A stretch of 57,170 nucleotides of DNA from Streptomyces rhizosphaerihabitans (GCF_025399795.1 NZ_JAODTZ010000057.1:1-57170); one strand, 5' to 3'. Positions 1 through 8,941 are shown, numbered from the stretch's first letter. Notes: generated by a model from the sequence alone, not told the origin. Numbers and translations are program-made.

Positions 1-55
1 CCCAATGCCGTTGTCTTTGCCGTGGGCGTAGGCTGCTTGGCAGTGGGTCCCGGGG

Positions 56-1451
56 GTGGTTCGGGTGGCTGCGAGCGTGTCTGACTTATCGGGTCTTGGC
101 CTGTTGACCTGGGTGTATCCGCCAGGCTTGGTGGATCGGGTGGTGGCGGCATGCGGTCGTGCCGAGCAACGTCAGCGGCTGCTTCCCGCGCGGTTGGTGG
201 TGTATTTCGTGCTGGCGTTGGCCCTCTTCTCGCCTGCCCCGTATCTGGAAGTGATGCGCCACCTCGTCGAGGGCTTGCGGGGGTTGGGGCTGCTGAGCAA
301 CTGGCTTGTTCCGGCGAAGTCCTCCCTGTTCAGGGCCCGGCAGCGGCTGGGCTCCGAACCCTTGCGGGTGCTGTTCGCCACGACCGCGAAGCCGATGGCG
401 ACCGAGGCGATGCCCGGCGCGTTCTGGCGGGGCCTGCGGCTGCTGGCCGTCGACGGCACCTGCTGGGACGTCGCGGACAGCGAAGCCAACGCGACCGCGT
501 TCGGGCGGCCGGGCAGTGGCCGCGGGTCGGGCAGGAGCGCATTTCCGCAGGTGCGGATGGCGGCGTTGGTGGAGATCGGCAGTCATGCGGTGCTGGACGC
601 GGAACTGGCCGGCTGCCGCACCGGGGAAGTCACTCTGGTGAGCCGCCTGCCGCGTTCGACCGGCCCGGGCCAACTCGTCCTGGCCGATCGCGAGTTCCTC
701 GGCGTCCCGTTGTGGCGGGCGTTCACCGCCACCGGTGCCGACCTGCTGTGGCGGGTGCCCGCCAACCGCGTCCTGCCCGTGATCAAGCAGTTCCGCGACG
801 GGTCCTGGCTCTCACACATCAGAGCAAGCAGCGGTCCGGCCCGCAAGGAGCCGGTCGTGGTCCGTGTCCTGGCCTACCGGCTCAAGGGCCGGTCCGGTCA
901 GGGTGAGAGCGACGGTTATCGCCTGGTCACCACCCTGTTGGACGCCCGTCGGTATCCGGCCCGGCAGTTGGCCGCGCTCTACCGCGAACGCTGGGAGATC
1001 GAGTCCGTGTTCGCCGAGATCAAAACCCATCAGCGCGGTCCACGCGTCGTGCTCAGCAGCAAAACACCCGACGGCGTCCGCCAGCAGATCTGGGCACACC
1101 TGCTGGTCCACCACGCGCTGCGGGAACTCATGCTGAGAACGGCCGCCACCCGCGGCCTGGACCCCGACCGGGTCTCCTTCACCGAAACCCTGCGTTCCGC
1201 CCGGCGCAGCGTGACCGTCACGCCGGGCAGTTTTTCCCCCTGACCTCCTGGTCAGGGCACTGGTGATGCTGGAGCAGGACCTCCTGGAACGGCTCCTGCC
1301 CGTCAGGCGCCTCCGCAGCCAGCCCCGCGTCGTGAAACGCAAGATGTCCAACTACCACCTCAAACGACCTGAACACCGTGCCTGGCCACAGCCGACCCGC
1401 ACCGGACCTCAAGCCGTTCTCATCACAAGACCCCAACCCGCAAGCCCGTAA
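56..1451 (+). pseudogene. IS4-family transposase, frameshifted near its 3' end
   Basis: This is a DDE transposase of the IS4 family. The first frame (56-1243, 395 aa) has the IS4 N-terminal domain, a first Asp in AVDGTCWDV, a second Asp in LADREF and the Y-R-E-K signature in YRERWEIESVFAEIK. It stops at 1241-1243, just after a T5C5 run (1231-1240). The typical IS4 C-terminus (KRKMSNYHLKRPEHRAWPQ) continues in the next frame from about 1242 to 1451, so one extra base in the run probably broke the gene. The start is a GTG close to the window edge, so the left end of the element may lie outside. The catalytic core is complete, and the lost tail is only about 70 residues. Confidence 0.8.
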
Positions 1452-1778
1452 CGCAACGGCATTGCGTCTAAACCCCGCCCCCAACGCCGACCAACTCGTC
1501 ATAGGCGCTCCCAGAGCAACCGGTCGACCCCATTCACTCCAGCGACCTCACTTTGCCGATGACTTGCGGCGGCTGATCGTGCCCGAAGCAGAACAACAGC
1601 ACGCCCGCGAAGCGGTTGGCCAGGTCGCGCTGTACGGCGCTGTGGATCGATGACCGGTCCTTCCGCGGCAGGCGACCGGCGAGAGCTCCAGGCTGCTGCT
1701 GGGCCGCCACTGGGGCGTGGGAGCGCCTACCGCACCGGGGGTGCGGCGGCCGTAGGTGGCATCGGCTCGTGGCTCGAG
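1452..1778. other. gap with a possible degenerate C-terminal fragment
   Basis: No intact gene is seen here. On the minus strand, from about 1660 to a TGA at 1534-1536, one frame reads like the tail of a real protein (AVQRDLANRFAGVLLFCFGH, then QPPQVIGKVRSLE). It has no upstream continuation and I cannot name the family. The region between it and the hydrolase stop at 1779 shows no clear terminator. Confidence 0.3.
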
Positions 1779-2378
1779 TCAGTCAGCCTGGAGCAGGGCG
1801 TGCAGCTCGGCGGTGTCGATGATGTGGGCCCGTGACGGGAAGACTTTGTGGAGCAGGACGTTGTGGACTTCGGTGTCTGGGTCGGCGACGCCGTCGGACA
1901 GGACGTAGAGCCGGTAGTCGAGGTCGGCCGCGTCGATGACGGTGGACAGGACGACGCCGCTGGTACTGATGCCGGAGACAACCAGAGTGGTGATGCCGCG
2001 CTCGCGCAGCTGCTGGTCGAGGTCGGTGGTGGACATGCCGCCGTATCGGATCTTGCGCACGGTGATGTCGCCGTCCTGGGGAGCCAGGCGCTCGTGGATG
2101 GCGGTGGCAGGGTCCTCATGGTGCATGACGCGGTGCTGGGCCAGCGGGGCGAAGGACTTGTTGACGGCCGGGACCGCGTCCCAGTCAGCCTCGGTGAAGC
2201 CGACGCGTACGTAGGCAATGGTGCCGCCGTATGCGCGAACGTCGGCGATGGCCCCTGCCACACGATCGAGCAGGGCCTTGCGGTCCCCGTCTTCGGGCAG
2301 AACGGCCAGGATCACGGGCTGGTAGTCCATCACGAGAAGTGCGGTGTGCGTGGGGTCAAGTGCGGGGGCGGTGCTCAC
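1779..2378 (-). CDS. isochorismatase-like hydrolase without the catalytic Cys
   Basis: 199-residue member of the isochorismatase-like hydrolase superfamily, which cleaves amide or enol-ether bonds on small substrates. The nucleotide-binding-like core begins HTALLVMDYQP with the conserved Asp, and the conserved Lys is in VRKIRYGG. At the usual cysteine site the sequence is GISTSGVVLSTV, so Gly-Val replaces the nucleophile. This variant is known in an actinobacterial subfamily and also in PhzD-type isochorismatases, so the reaction may not use a thioester. I chose the GTG at 2378 because AGGAGG lies 9 bases upstream; the ATG at 2480 adds an unconserved 34-residue extension. It follows the MFS gene by 98 bases on the same strand, so co-transcription is likely. 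Confidence 0.8.
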   Translation of the reverse strand: MSTAPALDPTHTALLVMDYQPVILAVLPEDGDRKALLDRVAGAIADVRAYGGTIAYVRVGFTEADWDAVPAVNKSFAPLAQHRVMHHEDPATAIHERLAPQDGDITVRKIRYGGMSTTDLDQQLRERGITTLVVSGISTSGVVLSTVIDAADLDYRLYVLSDGVADPDTEVHNVLLHKVFPSRAHIIDTAELHALLQAD

Positions 2379-2476
2379 GCGAGGGGTCCTCCTGGCTGGC
2401 GGTGTGTCTGATCGGCGCGGCCGTGCACCGGCGGACCAGCTGCGCCCTGTGGGCTTCAGTGGGAAGTTGCGGTGTG

Positions 2477-3721
2477 TCATGAGTGGCTGCGGGACAGTTC
2501 CGGCTCGTGTCGCGACGTCTGGTCGTGTCGGGGCAGCAGCAGCGGGCTGGTGAGGATGAGCAGTCCCGCGACCGTGAGAGCGGTGCGTGGGCTGGTGACG
2601 TCGGCGAGCAGCCCGCCGAGCGCGGTGAAGACGGCGATGGACGCCTGCTGGCCGATCGACCAGGCCGACAGGGTGCGGGCGACGAGATGTTTGGGGGTGT
2701 GTTCGAGCCGGTAGGTGGCGAGTACCGGGGTGAACAGGCTCATGTTGATGATGATCGCCAGCTCGACGGCCATGACGGTGGCGAGGCCGACGACGCCGGG
2801 ACGGACGAAGGCCAGGCCGATCAGCCAGACGGCGCGCAGGGTGCCGACGGTCCGGAAGACCTTGTGCCGGCCATAGCGGGCCACGACGCGGGGGGCCAGC
2901 CGGGAGCCGATGAGCCCGCCGACACAGGGGGCGGCGAAGGCCAGGCCGTACTGCCAGGGCGGGAACCCGAGCTGGCGGAGCAGGAGCACGGCCAGCAGCG
3001 GCTCGGTGGCCATGATCAGACCGGCGACGAGCATGTTGTTGAGGTAGAGCGCCCGCAAGCCGGAATCGCCCAGGATGTGGCGCCAGCCGTCAAGCAATGC
3101 GCCCGCACGGACCGGGCTCTTGCCGGTCGTTTCCGGTGCTTCCTCCCGGCCACGGATCGCGGTGATGCCCAGCGCGGAGAACAGGTAGCTGAGGGCGTCG
3201 GCCACCACGGTGGTGACCGGCCCGAACAGGCCGATCGCCGCCCCGCCCAGCGGCGGCCCGACCGCGATGGAGCTCCAGTTCGTGGACTCGAACCGAGCGT
3301 TGGCCACGAGCAGGTCGTCCGGCCGGACGAGGGCCTTGAGGTAGGCGCCGCTCGCCGCGTTGAAGGCGATCTTGGCTGCGGCGACCATGGCCGAGACAAG
3401 GAGCAGCTGGACAAAGCTGAGCCGGCCGAAGGCGTAGGCGACCGGGATCGTCGCCATGACCGCGAACCGGGTCAGGTCCATCGCGATCATGACTGGGCGC
3501 TTGCGCCGAAACTCCACCCACGGCGCGAGTGGCAGTGCGATCAGCGCGCCCACCGCGGGCCCCACCGCGGAGAGCGCGGACACCTCGGCGGGGCCGGCAT
3601 GCAACGCCAGCACGGCGATCAGCGGGAATGCCCCGAACCCCAGCCCCGACCCGTAGGCGCTCACCGCGTATGCCGCCCACAACCAGCCGAACCGCTGGCC
3701 CAACGGTCTCCTGCCCACCAT
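2477..3721 (-). CDS. MFS transporter
   Basis: 414-residue membrane protein of the major facilitator superfamily. About twelve hydrophobic segments run from FGWLWAAYAVSAYGSG at the N-terminus to ALTVAGLLILTSPLLL near the C-terminus. A basic cytoplasmic loop after helix 2 (EFRRKRPVM) and another after the central loop (ARYGRHKVFRT) fit the MFS pattern. It is probably a proton-driven exporter of a small molecule, but the substrate cannot be read from sequence. The ATG at 3721 is preceded by a GGGAG ribosome site; a longer upstream frame only overlaps the divergent LysR gene and is antisense. It shares a promoter region with that regulator and is followed by the hydrolase, suggesting a LysR-controlled transport and degradation unit. 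Confidence 0.85.
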   Translation of the reverse strand: MVGRRPLGQRFGWLWAAYAVSAYGSGLGFGAFPLIAVLALHAGPAEVSALSAVGPAVGALIALPLAPWVEFRRKRPVMIAMDLTRFAVMATIPVAYAFGRLSFVQLLLVSAMVAAAKIAFNAASGAYLKALVRPDDLLVANARFESTNWSSIAVGPPLGGAAIGLFGPVTTVVADALSYLFSALGITAIRGREEAPETTGKSPVRAGALLDGWRHILGDSGLRALYLNNMLVAGLIMATEPLLAVLLLRQLGFPPWQYGLAFAAPCVGGLIGSRLAPRVVARYGRHKVFRTVGTLRAVWLIGLAFVRPGVVGLATVMAVELAIIINMSLFTPVLATYRLEHTPKHLVARTLSAWSIGQQASIAVFTALGGLLADVTSPRTALTVAGLLILTSPLLLPRHDQTSRHEPELSRSHS

Positions 3722-3847
3722 GCGCAGCGCTCCCACCTGAACAAACCGACGTTGACCCGTGAGAGCTAAGCGAGCAACACAACAGCAGGTCAAACAACTG
3801 CACTGCCGGTTATCCACAACCATTCGTTGTTCACTAAGGTGACCGAC
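3722..3847. promoter_or_regulatory. divergent MFS/LysR promoter region with a dyad
   Basis: The 126-base gap between the MFS and LysR starts should hold both promoters. A perfect inverted repeat ACAAC-N5-GTTGT (3816-3830) lies just upstream of the LysR start. Its size and position fit a LysR-type autoregulatory site, but this is an inference from position and symmetry only. Confidence 0.4.
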
Positions 3848-4783
3848 GTGGATCCCGAAGCAGTACGTACCTTCGTCGCCGTTGCGGAAGCGGGCCAGTT
3901 CCAGAAAGCCGCTGCCGACCTGTCGATCACCCAGCAGGCTGTCTCCAAGCGCATCGCCGCACTGGAGCGCAGCCTCGGCGTGCGGTTGTTCACCCGCGCC
4001 CCCCGCGGCGCCGAACTCACCATCGACGGGCAGGCGTTCCTGCCCCACGCACGTGAGCTGCTGCGCGTCGCCGAGCGCGCGGTCACGTCCGTGCGCCCCG
4101 GCCGCCGTCCGCTGCGCGTCGACGTGATCGCTTCGCGCGGCGCGCAGTCGGGCCTCATGCGCGGCTTCCACCGCGCGTACCCCGACATCGACCTCGACGT
4201 GGTCATGCTGTTCGAGATCGAGACGGTCATCACCGCCATCCGGTCCGGCGCGATCGATGCATCCTTCCGCGCCGTCGCCGCACCCGGCCAGCCCCTTCCC
4301 GAGGACATCGAGTCCGTCCGCGTGCTCGACGAGCCGCTCCAGCTCCTCACCGGCCCCGCCCACACGCTGGCGGGCGCCCGGTCGGTGACCCTCGCTCAGC
4401 TCGCCGGGCACCGGATCTGGATGCCCGGCATCGTCCCCGGCACCGAGTGGGCCGCCTACTACCACGACCTCGTCGCGGAGTTCGGCCTCACCATCGAGGC
4501 GACCGGCCCCAACTTCGGCTCCGACGCACTCCTCGACACCATCTCCGACACCCCGGCCCTGGCCACCCTCATGGGCGGGCACACCCGCCTCATCTGGCCC
4601 ACCGGCCACGACCTGCGCCGCATCCCGGTGACCGACCCGACGCCCGTCTACCCGCACTCGCTCCTCTGGCACCGCGACAACCCCCACCCAGCGCTGGCCA
4701 CCCTCCGCGCCCACCTCGCCGCCACAGCGGCCGGCCACGACGCCGCCGGGACCTGGGCACCGGACTGGGTGATTCCGCGCTGA
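3848..4783 (+). CDS. LysR-family transcriptional regulator
   Basis: 311-residue LysR-type regulator. Residues 1-60 form the winged helix-turn-helix (AVRTFVAVAEAGQFQKAAAD, then QQAVSKRIAALERSLGVRLF). The rest is a substrate-binding domain beginning near RPLRVDVIASRG. The GTG at 3848 has AAGG eight bases upstream and gives the standard LysR N-terminus; GTG at 3839 would add three residues. It is divergent from the MFS gene and probably controls it, and itself, through the shared region containing the 3816-3830 dyad. The effector is unknown; the isochorismatase-like neighbour hints at an aromatic or chorismate-derived ligand, which is only a guess. Confidence 0.85.
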   Translation: MDPEAVRTFVAVAEAGQFQKAAADLSITQQAVSKRIAALERSLGVRLFTRAPRGAELTIDGQAFLPHARELLRVAERAVTSVRPGRRPLRVDVIASRGAQSGLMRGFHRAYPDIDLDVVMLFEIETVITAIRSGAIDASFRAVAAPGQPLPEDIESVRVLDEPLQLLTGPAHTLAGARSVTLAQLAGHRIWMPGIVPGTEWAAYYHDLVAEFGLTIEATGPNFGSDALLDTISDTPALATLMGGHTRLIWPTGHDLRRIPVTDPTPVYPHSLLWHRDNPHPALATLRAHLAATAAGHDAAGTWAPDWVIPR

Positions 4784-4979
4784 ACGGCCTCGCCCGCGCA
4801 GCCGGCCCTGCCGGGACGCAGGCGGTCAACGGCGGGCGCCGCCGGGGCGAGCAGGCTGGTCAGCTCGGAGATCGCATCGGGGGAAGCGCCGCTACCGGTC
4901 CATTTTCAGCCGTCGCCGACCGTGCGGGACAACAGCAGACGGGACGGCGGCAGGGAGGACTGTGGTTCCGTCGAACCGA

Positions 4980-5225
4980 TCAGTGCGGTCGCCGGCCCTC
5001 AGGCTCAGACGAAGGGAGAGAGCCCAGCGCTCTCAAGGTGATCAAGCAGTCCTGAAGACATGCGTCCGGCGAGGATCGGTCCGAACGAAAGAACGAACCC
5101 TCGCCCAAGACTCCACCGGAGACCATCACCATCCACCGTGCACCCGGGATCCGCTCGCCGTCAGCCTTGAAAACCACCCAGCACCCCTGCTCGACCAGCC
5201 ATTCCATGGGCTCCACGACACCCAT
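4980..5225 (-). CDS. small hypothetical protein
   Basis: 81-residue protein I do not recognise by name. The composition looks like a folded small protein rather than a shadow: EPMEWLVEQGCWVVFKADGE, a valine-rich strand (MVMVSGGVLGEGSFFRSD) and a final helix (DACLQDCLITLRAL). Streptomyces genomes have similar short proteins with a K-D-E-R segment followed by a GEG-FFR-D strand. The ATG at 5225 has a GGGGGAGG purine run directly upstream; GTG three codons further in is an alternative. It converges on the LysR gene. Function unknown. Confidence 0.5.
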   Translation of the reverse strand: MGVVEPMEWLVEQGCWVVFKADGERIPGARWMVMVSGGVLGEGSFFRSDRSSPDACLQDCLITLRALGSLPSSEPEGRRPH

Positions 5226-5641
5226 CCCCTCCCCCGTAGATCTCGCCACCACCAACCACCAACCACCAAGTGACCGATGGTGCCGCCCCTGGACCGTGCA
5301 GGGGTGGCCAAGAGTCGACGAGACGCCGTCGCTAGTCAGCTACCACCTGCGCAAGTCGGCCAAGCACGGCTTTGCTGCCCAGGCGAGCGGCCAGGGAGCC
5401 GACGGTCGCGAGCGGTGGCGGCAGGCGGCTTCCAAAGAGGGATGGGGTTTTACCGACTCTGATTTCCCGGACACGCCCGAGGGCGCGTTGTCCGCTCTGA
5501 CCATCCCAGGCTGCTCCCCAGTAGCAGGTCAGAAGGGGCGCTACTCCCCGGAGGGACACCCCTTCTGCGCGATCTTGTCTCACCCTGGCTCGCGGGTTTC
5601 CCACCCCTGACCAGCATGTGCGGCCAACCCGCGGCCAGGAT
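5226..5641. other. intergenic, no convincing gene
   Basis: Open frames exist on both strands but none has protein-like composition plus a ribosome site. The only clear structure is the hairpin at 5530-5567. Confidence 0.4.
5530..5567. terminator. hairpin, possible bidirectional terminator
   Basis: CAGAAGGGG (5530-5538) pairs perfectly with CCCCTTCTG (5559-5567), and an inner CTCCCCGGAGGG can extend the structure. It lies just beyond the end of the split small gene (stop at 5642, minus strand). There is no U-run, as is common in high-GC actinobacteria. Confidence 0.45.
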
Positions 5642-5886
5642 TCACAGCCCCTCCGCCGGCTCACCAGCGGTGTCGGGAAGGTCGTCGTCGTGGGTGTCGG
5701 CTATGAGCTCGGCGAGGGTGAAGTGGGCTTCGTCAGCCCTCGACCATCGGTCCTTGACACGCACGTAGTAGCTGCGTTCGGAGACGCGGAAGACCTGTCT
5801 TTTCTGGCGTCGGATCCCCGCTGCGGAGTAGACCTTTTTGAAGGTGTCCACGATGCGCAGCATCGCGGCCAGAGCTTCAACGGGCC
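5642..5886 (-). pseudogene. 3' part of a small gene split by IS3
   Basis: This codes for the last ~80 residues of a small basic protein (AAMLRIVDTFKKVYSAAGIR, then a RVSERSYYVRVKDRW segment and an acidic tail). Its upstream frame is cut at the left end of the IS3 element. If the IS and one copy of the flanking GGCC are removed, the frame runs on without a break into 7173-7207 and gives a 91-residue protein starting at GTG 7207. Alternatively translation starts at the internal ATG (MLRIVD) and only the 5' region is lost. Family not recognised. Confidence 0.55.
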
Positions 5887-5947
5887 TTGACCCCTGATTT
5901 TGGACACACGAGACACTGGATCCTGAGGATCTGAGAACGGACATCTC

Positions 5948-6252
5948 GTGGCCATGAAGAACTATCCGCCGGAGTTCAAGGCGGACGCGGTCGCGCTGTA
6001 CCAGTCGCGGCCCGAGGCGACGATCCGGCAGGTTGCCGCTGATCTGGGGATCAATCCCGAGACCCTGCGCAACTGGGTCCGGGCAGCCGGCGCGAGCCGA
6101 CCGCGGGGACGCCGGTCAGAGGCACCCTCCGAGCCGCCGCGCCTCTGGAGGCGGAGAACGCCGCTCTGCGCAAGAAGGTCCGTGAGCTGGAGGAAGAACG
6201 CGAGATCCTGCGCAAGGCGGCCAGGTATTTCGCCGGGGAGACACGCTGGTGA
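5948..6252 (+). pseudogene. IS3 OrfA, frameshifted
   Basis: OrfA is the HTH subunit that binds the IS ends. Residues 1-55 (MAMKNYPPEFKADAVALYQS, then QVAADLGINPETLRNWVR) are the HTH_Tnp domain. The leucine-zipper part (LEAENAALRKKVRELEEERE, then ILRKAARYFAG) is in another frame from about 6145, so one base was lost between about 6105 and 6145. The stop of that second frame (6250-6252) overlaps the GTG of orfB as GTGA, the normal IS3 coupling. As written, OrfA is broken. Confidence 0.75.
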
Positions 6253-7148
6253 ACCGCTTCCAGTTCGTCGCCGACCACCAGCGCCACTACGGCGTGAAGC
6301 GGCTGTGCACCATCCTCAACGTCGCCCGCTCCAGCTTCTACTACTGGCGCCGGACCGCCGAGGATCGGGCTGCCCGCCGGGCCGCCGACGGCCGCCTGGC
6401 CACCCGGATACGGGCCGTGCACCACGAATCGGGCGGCACCTACGGCGTCCCGAGGATCACCGCCGAACTCCGCGAGACGGGCGAGCGCATCAACCACAAG
6501 CGGATCGCCCGGGTGATGCGGAGCATCGGCCCGGCCGGAGTGCGGCTGCGGCGCAGGCACCGCACCACGACCGCGGACCCGGCCGCAGCGAAGGCCCCGG
6601 ACCTGATCGGCCGCGACTTCAGCGCGAGTGAGCCGAACACGAAGTACGTCGGCGACATCACCTATCTCCCGCTGGAGGGCGGGAGGTTCCTCTACCTGGC
6701 CACCGTGATCGACCTCGCCTCGCGCCGTCTGGCCGGCTGGGCGATCGCGGATCACATGCGCACCGATCTCGTCACCGACGTCCTGGCTGCCGCCGAACGC
6801 ACCCGCGGCAGTCTCGCCGGAGCGGTCATGCACACCGACCACGGAGCCCAGTACACCAGCCGGGTCTTCGCCGAAGCCTGCCGCCAGGCCGGCATCCGCC
6901 AGTCGATGGGCGCGATCGGATCCAGCGCGGACAATGCACTCGCCGAGTCCTTCAACGCGACGTTCGAACGCGAGACGCTCCAGGGCCGCGAGCACTGGTC
7001 CAGCGAGCGAGAGGCTCGCCTCGACGCGTTCGGCTGGCTGCACCGCTACAATACCCGCCGCCGTCACTCCCGCCTCGGACACCGCAGCCCGATCACCTAC
7101 GAAGCAGCGTCCCGAACAACACCAACTACGCTGACCCCAGCCGCATGA
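6249..7148 (+). CDS. IS3 OrfB transposase (rve integrase domain)
   Basis: 299-residue catalytic subunit of IS3. The N-terminal HTH_21 region (YGVPRITAELRETGERINHK) is followed by the retroviral-integrase DDE core: Asp in GDITYLPLEGG, Asp in MHTDHGAQY and Glu in ALAESFNATFERE. The C-terminal YNTRRRHSRLGHRSP motif is typical of the family. It appears intact. GTG at 6249 overlaps the orfA stop. Without functional OrfA the element is probably immobile unless complemented. Confidence 0.9.
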   Translation: MNRFQFVADHQRHYGVKRLCTILNVARSSFYYWRRTAEDRAARRAADGRLATRIRAVHHESGGTYGVPRITAELRETGERINHKRIARVMRSIGPAGVRLRRRHRTTTADPAAAKAPDLIGRDFSASEPNTKYVGDITYLPLEGGRFLYLATVIDLASRRLAGWAIADHMRTDLVTDVLAAAERTRGSLAGAVMHTDHGAQYTSRVFAEACRQAGIRQSMGAIGSSADNALAESFNATFERETLQGREHWSSEREARLDAFGWLHRYNTRRRHSRLGHRSPITYEAASRTTPTTLTPAA

Positions 7149-7172
7149 CCCGTGTCCAGAACTCGGGGTCAA

Positions 7173-7207
7173 GGCCCGAGGAAGAGATCGCCCAGGCAAT
7201 GGACCAC
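7173..7207 (-). pseudogene. 5' end of the small gene split by IS3
   Basis: GTG at 7207 (VVHCLGDLFLGP) begins a frame that enters the IS3 right flank. Joined across the IS it continues into 5642-5886. A GGAG lies 11 bases upstream. Only 30 bases separate this GTG from the RNase J ATG, so the two divergent starts would have to share a very compact promoter; this weakens the start choice. Confidence 0.4.
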
Positions 7208-7237
7208 CTCGTCCCGCTCTCCGGGTAACGTCCAGGC

Positions 7238-8923
7238 ATGAGTCATCCGCACCCCGAGCTGAAAGCCGCTCCGCCCCTTCCTGAAGGAGGGCTGCGGGTC
7301 ATCGCCCTGGGCGGCCTGGGCGAGATCGGCCGCAACATGACCGTCTTCGAGCACGCCGGCAAGCTGCTCATCGTCGACTGCGGCGTACTGTTCCCCGAAG
7401 AGACCCAGCCCGGCGTAGACGTAATCCTTCCGGACTTCACCTCCATCCGGGACCGGCTGGACGACATCGTGGCCGTGGTCCTCACCCACGGCCACGAGGA
7501 CCACATCGGCGGCGTGCCCTACCTGCTGCGCGAGCGGTCCGACATTCCCATCGTCGCCTCCAAGCTGACGCTGGCGTTCCTGGAGGCCAAGCTCAAGGAA
7601 CACGGCATCCGGCCGCGCACGGTGCGCGTGCGGGAGGGCGACCGGCGCAGCTTCGGGCCCTTCGACTGCGAGTTCGTGGCGGTCAACCACTCCATCCCGG
7701 ACGGCCTTGCGGTCGCGATCCGCACCGGCGCCGGGATGGTGCTGCACACCGGCGACTTCAAGATGGACCAGTTCCCTCTCGACGACCGCATCACCGATCT
7801 GCGTGCCTTCGCCCGCCTCGGCGAGGAGGGCGTGGACCTGTTCCTCACCGACTCCACCAACGCCGAAGTACCCGGCTTCACCACCTCCGAGCGCGAGCTG
7901 AACCCGGCGATCGAGCAGGTGCTGCGCACCGCACCGCGCCGGGTCATCGTCTCCAGCTTCGCCAGCCATGTGCACCGCATCCAACAGGTCCTGGACGCCG
8001 CCCACCAGCACGGCCGCAAGGTCGCCTTCGTCGGCCGGTCGATGGTCCGCAACATGGGAATCGCCCGTGACCTGGGCTATCTGAAGGTCCCCTCCGGCCT
8101 GGTCGTGAGCACGAAGGAGCTGGAGAAGCTCCCGGACCACAAGATCACTCTGGTGTGCACCGGCTCCCAGGGCGAACCGATGGCCGCGCTGTCACGGATG
8201 GCCAACCGCGACCACCAGATCCGTATCGGCAAGGGCGACACCGTCCTGCTCGCCAGCTCCCTCATCCCCGGCAACGAGAGCGCCATCTACCGCGTCATCA
8301 ACGGGCTTACCCGGTGGGGCGCCCACGTGGTCCACAAGGGCAACGCCAAGGTCCACGTCTCCGGGCACGCCAGCGCCGGCGAACTCGTCTACTGCTACAA
8401 CATCGTCAAACCCCGCAATGTCATGCCTGTGCACGGCGAATGGCGCCACCTGCAGGCCAACGGCGACCTCGCCATCCGTACCGGTGTCGACCCGGACCGG
8501 GTCGTCATCGCCGAGGACGGCGTCGTCATTGACCTCGTCGACGGCCGCGCGTCCATCACCGGGAAGGTCCCCGCAGGCTACGTCTACGTGGACGGGATGG
8601 AGGTCGGCGGCGTCACCGAAGCCTCCCTCAAGGACCGCCGCACGCTTGGGGAAGAGGGTGTGGTCACGGTGGTGGCGATCGTCGACGCCGACACCGGCGC
8701 CCTCGCCGAAGCCCCCGACTTCCTGGCCCGCGGCTTCGCCCACGACGACACCACCTTCGAGCCGGTCATCCCCGTCATCGAGAAGACCCTGGCCACCGCC
8801 GCCGACGAAGGCATCGGAGACGCGATCCAACTCGAACAGCTCATCGCCCGCGCCGTGGCGAACTGGGCGTTTCGCACCCACCGCCGCAGGCCCCTCATCA
8901 TCCCCGTCATCATCGACGCCTGA
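7238..8923 (+). CDS. rnj: ribonuclease J family protein (accessory paralogue)
   Basis: 561 residues, the usual length of actinobacterial RNase J, a zinc-dependent endo- and 5'-exoribonuclease of the metallo-beta-lactamase/beta-CASP fold. The metal-binding motif HGHEDHIGG is at about residues 84-92, a second metal motif is in HTGDFKMDQ, and the beta-CASP segment includes SFASHVHRIQQ and SGHASAGE. The C-terminal small domain is present (DRRTLGEEGVVTVVAIVD). Streptomyces has a conserved core rnj elsewhere; the transposon-rich setting suggests this is a second copy. No strong ribosome site precedes the ATG at 7238, so translation may be weak or leaderless. A strong terminator follows. Confidence 0.9.
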   Translation: MSHPHPELKAAPPLPEGGLRVIALGGLGEIGRNMTVFEHAGKLLIVDCGVLFPEETQPGVDVILPDFTSIRDRLDDIVAVVLTHGHEDHIGGVPYLLRERSDIPIVASKLTLAFLEAKLKEHGIRPRTVRVREGDRRSFGPFDCEFVAVNHSIPDGLAVAIRTGAGMVLHTGDFKMDQFPLDDRITDLRAFARLGEEGVDLFLTDSTNAEVPGFTTSERELNPAIEQVLRTAPRRVIVSSFASHVHRIQQVLDAAHQHGRKVAFVGRSMVRNMGIARDLGYLKVPSGLVVSTKELEKLPDHKITLVCTGSQGEPMAALSRMANRDHQIRIGKGDTVLLASSLIPGNESAIYRVINGLTRWGAHVVHKGNAKVHVSGHASAGELVYCYNIVKPRNVMPVHGEWRHLQANGDLAIRTGVDPDRVVIAEDGVVIDLVDGRASITGKVPAGYVYVDGMEVGGVTEASLKDRRTLGEEGVVTVVAIVDADTGALAEAPDFLARGFAHDDTTFEPVIPVIEKTLATAADEGIGDAIQLEQLIARAVANWAFRTHRRRPLIIPVIIDA

Positions 8924-8941
8924 GCCCGGCAGCACGGCCCC

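Larger units (their letters stand above)
5887..7172 (+). mobile_element. IS3-family insertion sequence with GGCC target duplication
   Basis: The element carries orfA and orfB. Its ends are inverted repeats: the left end TTGACCCC..TT.TGGACAC matches the reverse complement of the right end, and the outermost eight bases TTGACCCC/GGGGTCAA are perfect. GGCC flanks both sides (5883-5886 and 7173-7176), giving a 4-bp target duplication. Size about 1.29 kb, normal for IS3. Confidence 0.85.

Noticed and set aside
2483..3769. 428-residue plus-strand frame over the MFS gene
   Set aside because: Antisense to clear transmembrane codons; Asp/Arg/Gly-rich and without domains.
5332..5664. 110-residue minus-strand frame
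   Set aside because: Parts look protein-like, but it overlaps the hairpin at 5530-5567 and the end of the split gene and lacks a ribosome site; not supported.
6051..7199. 382-residue frame opposite IS3 OrfB
   Set aside because: Antisense to an intact DDE transposase.
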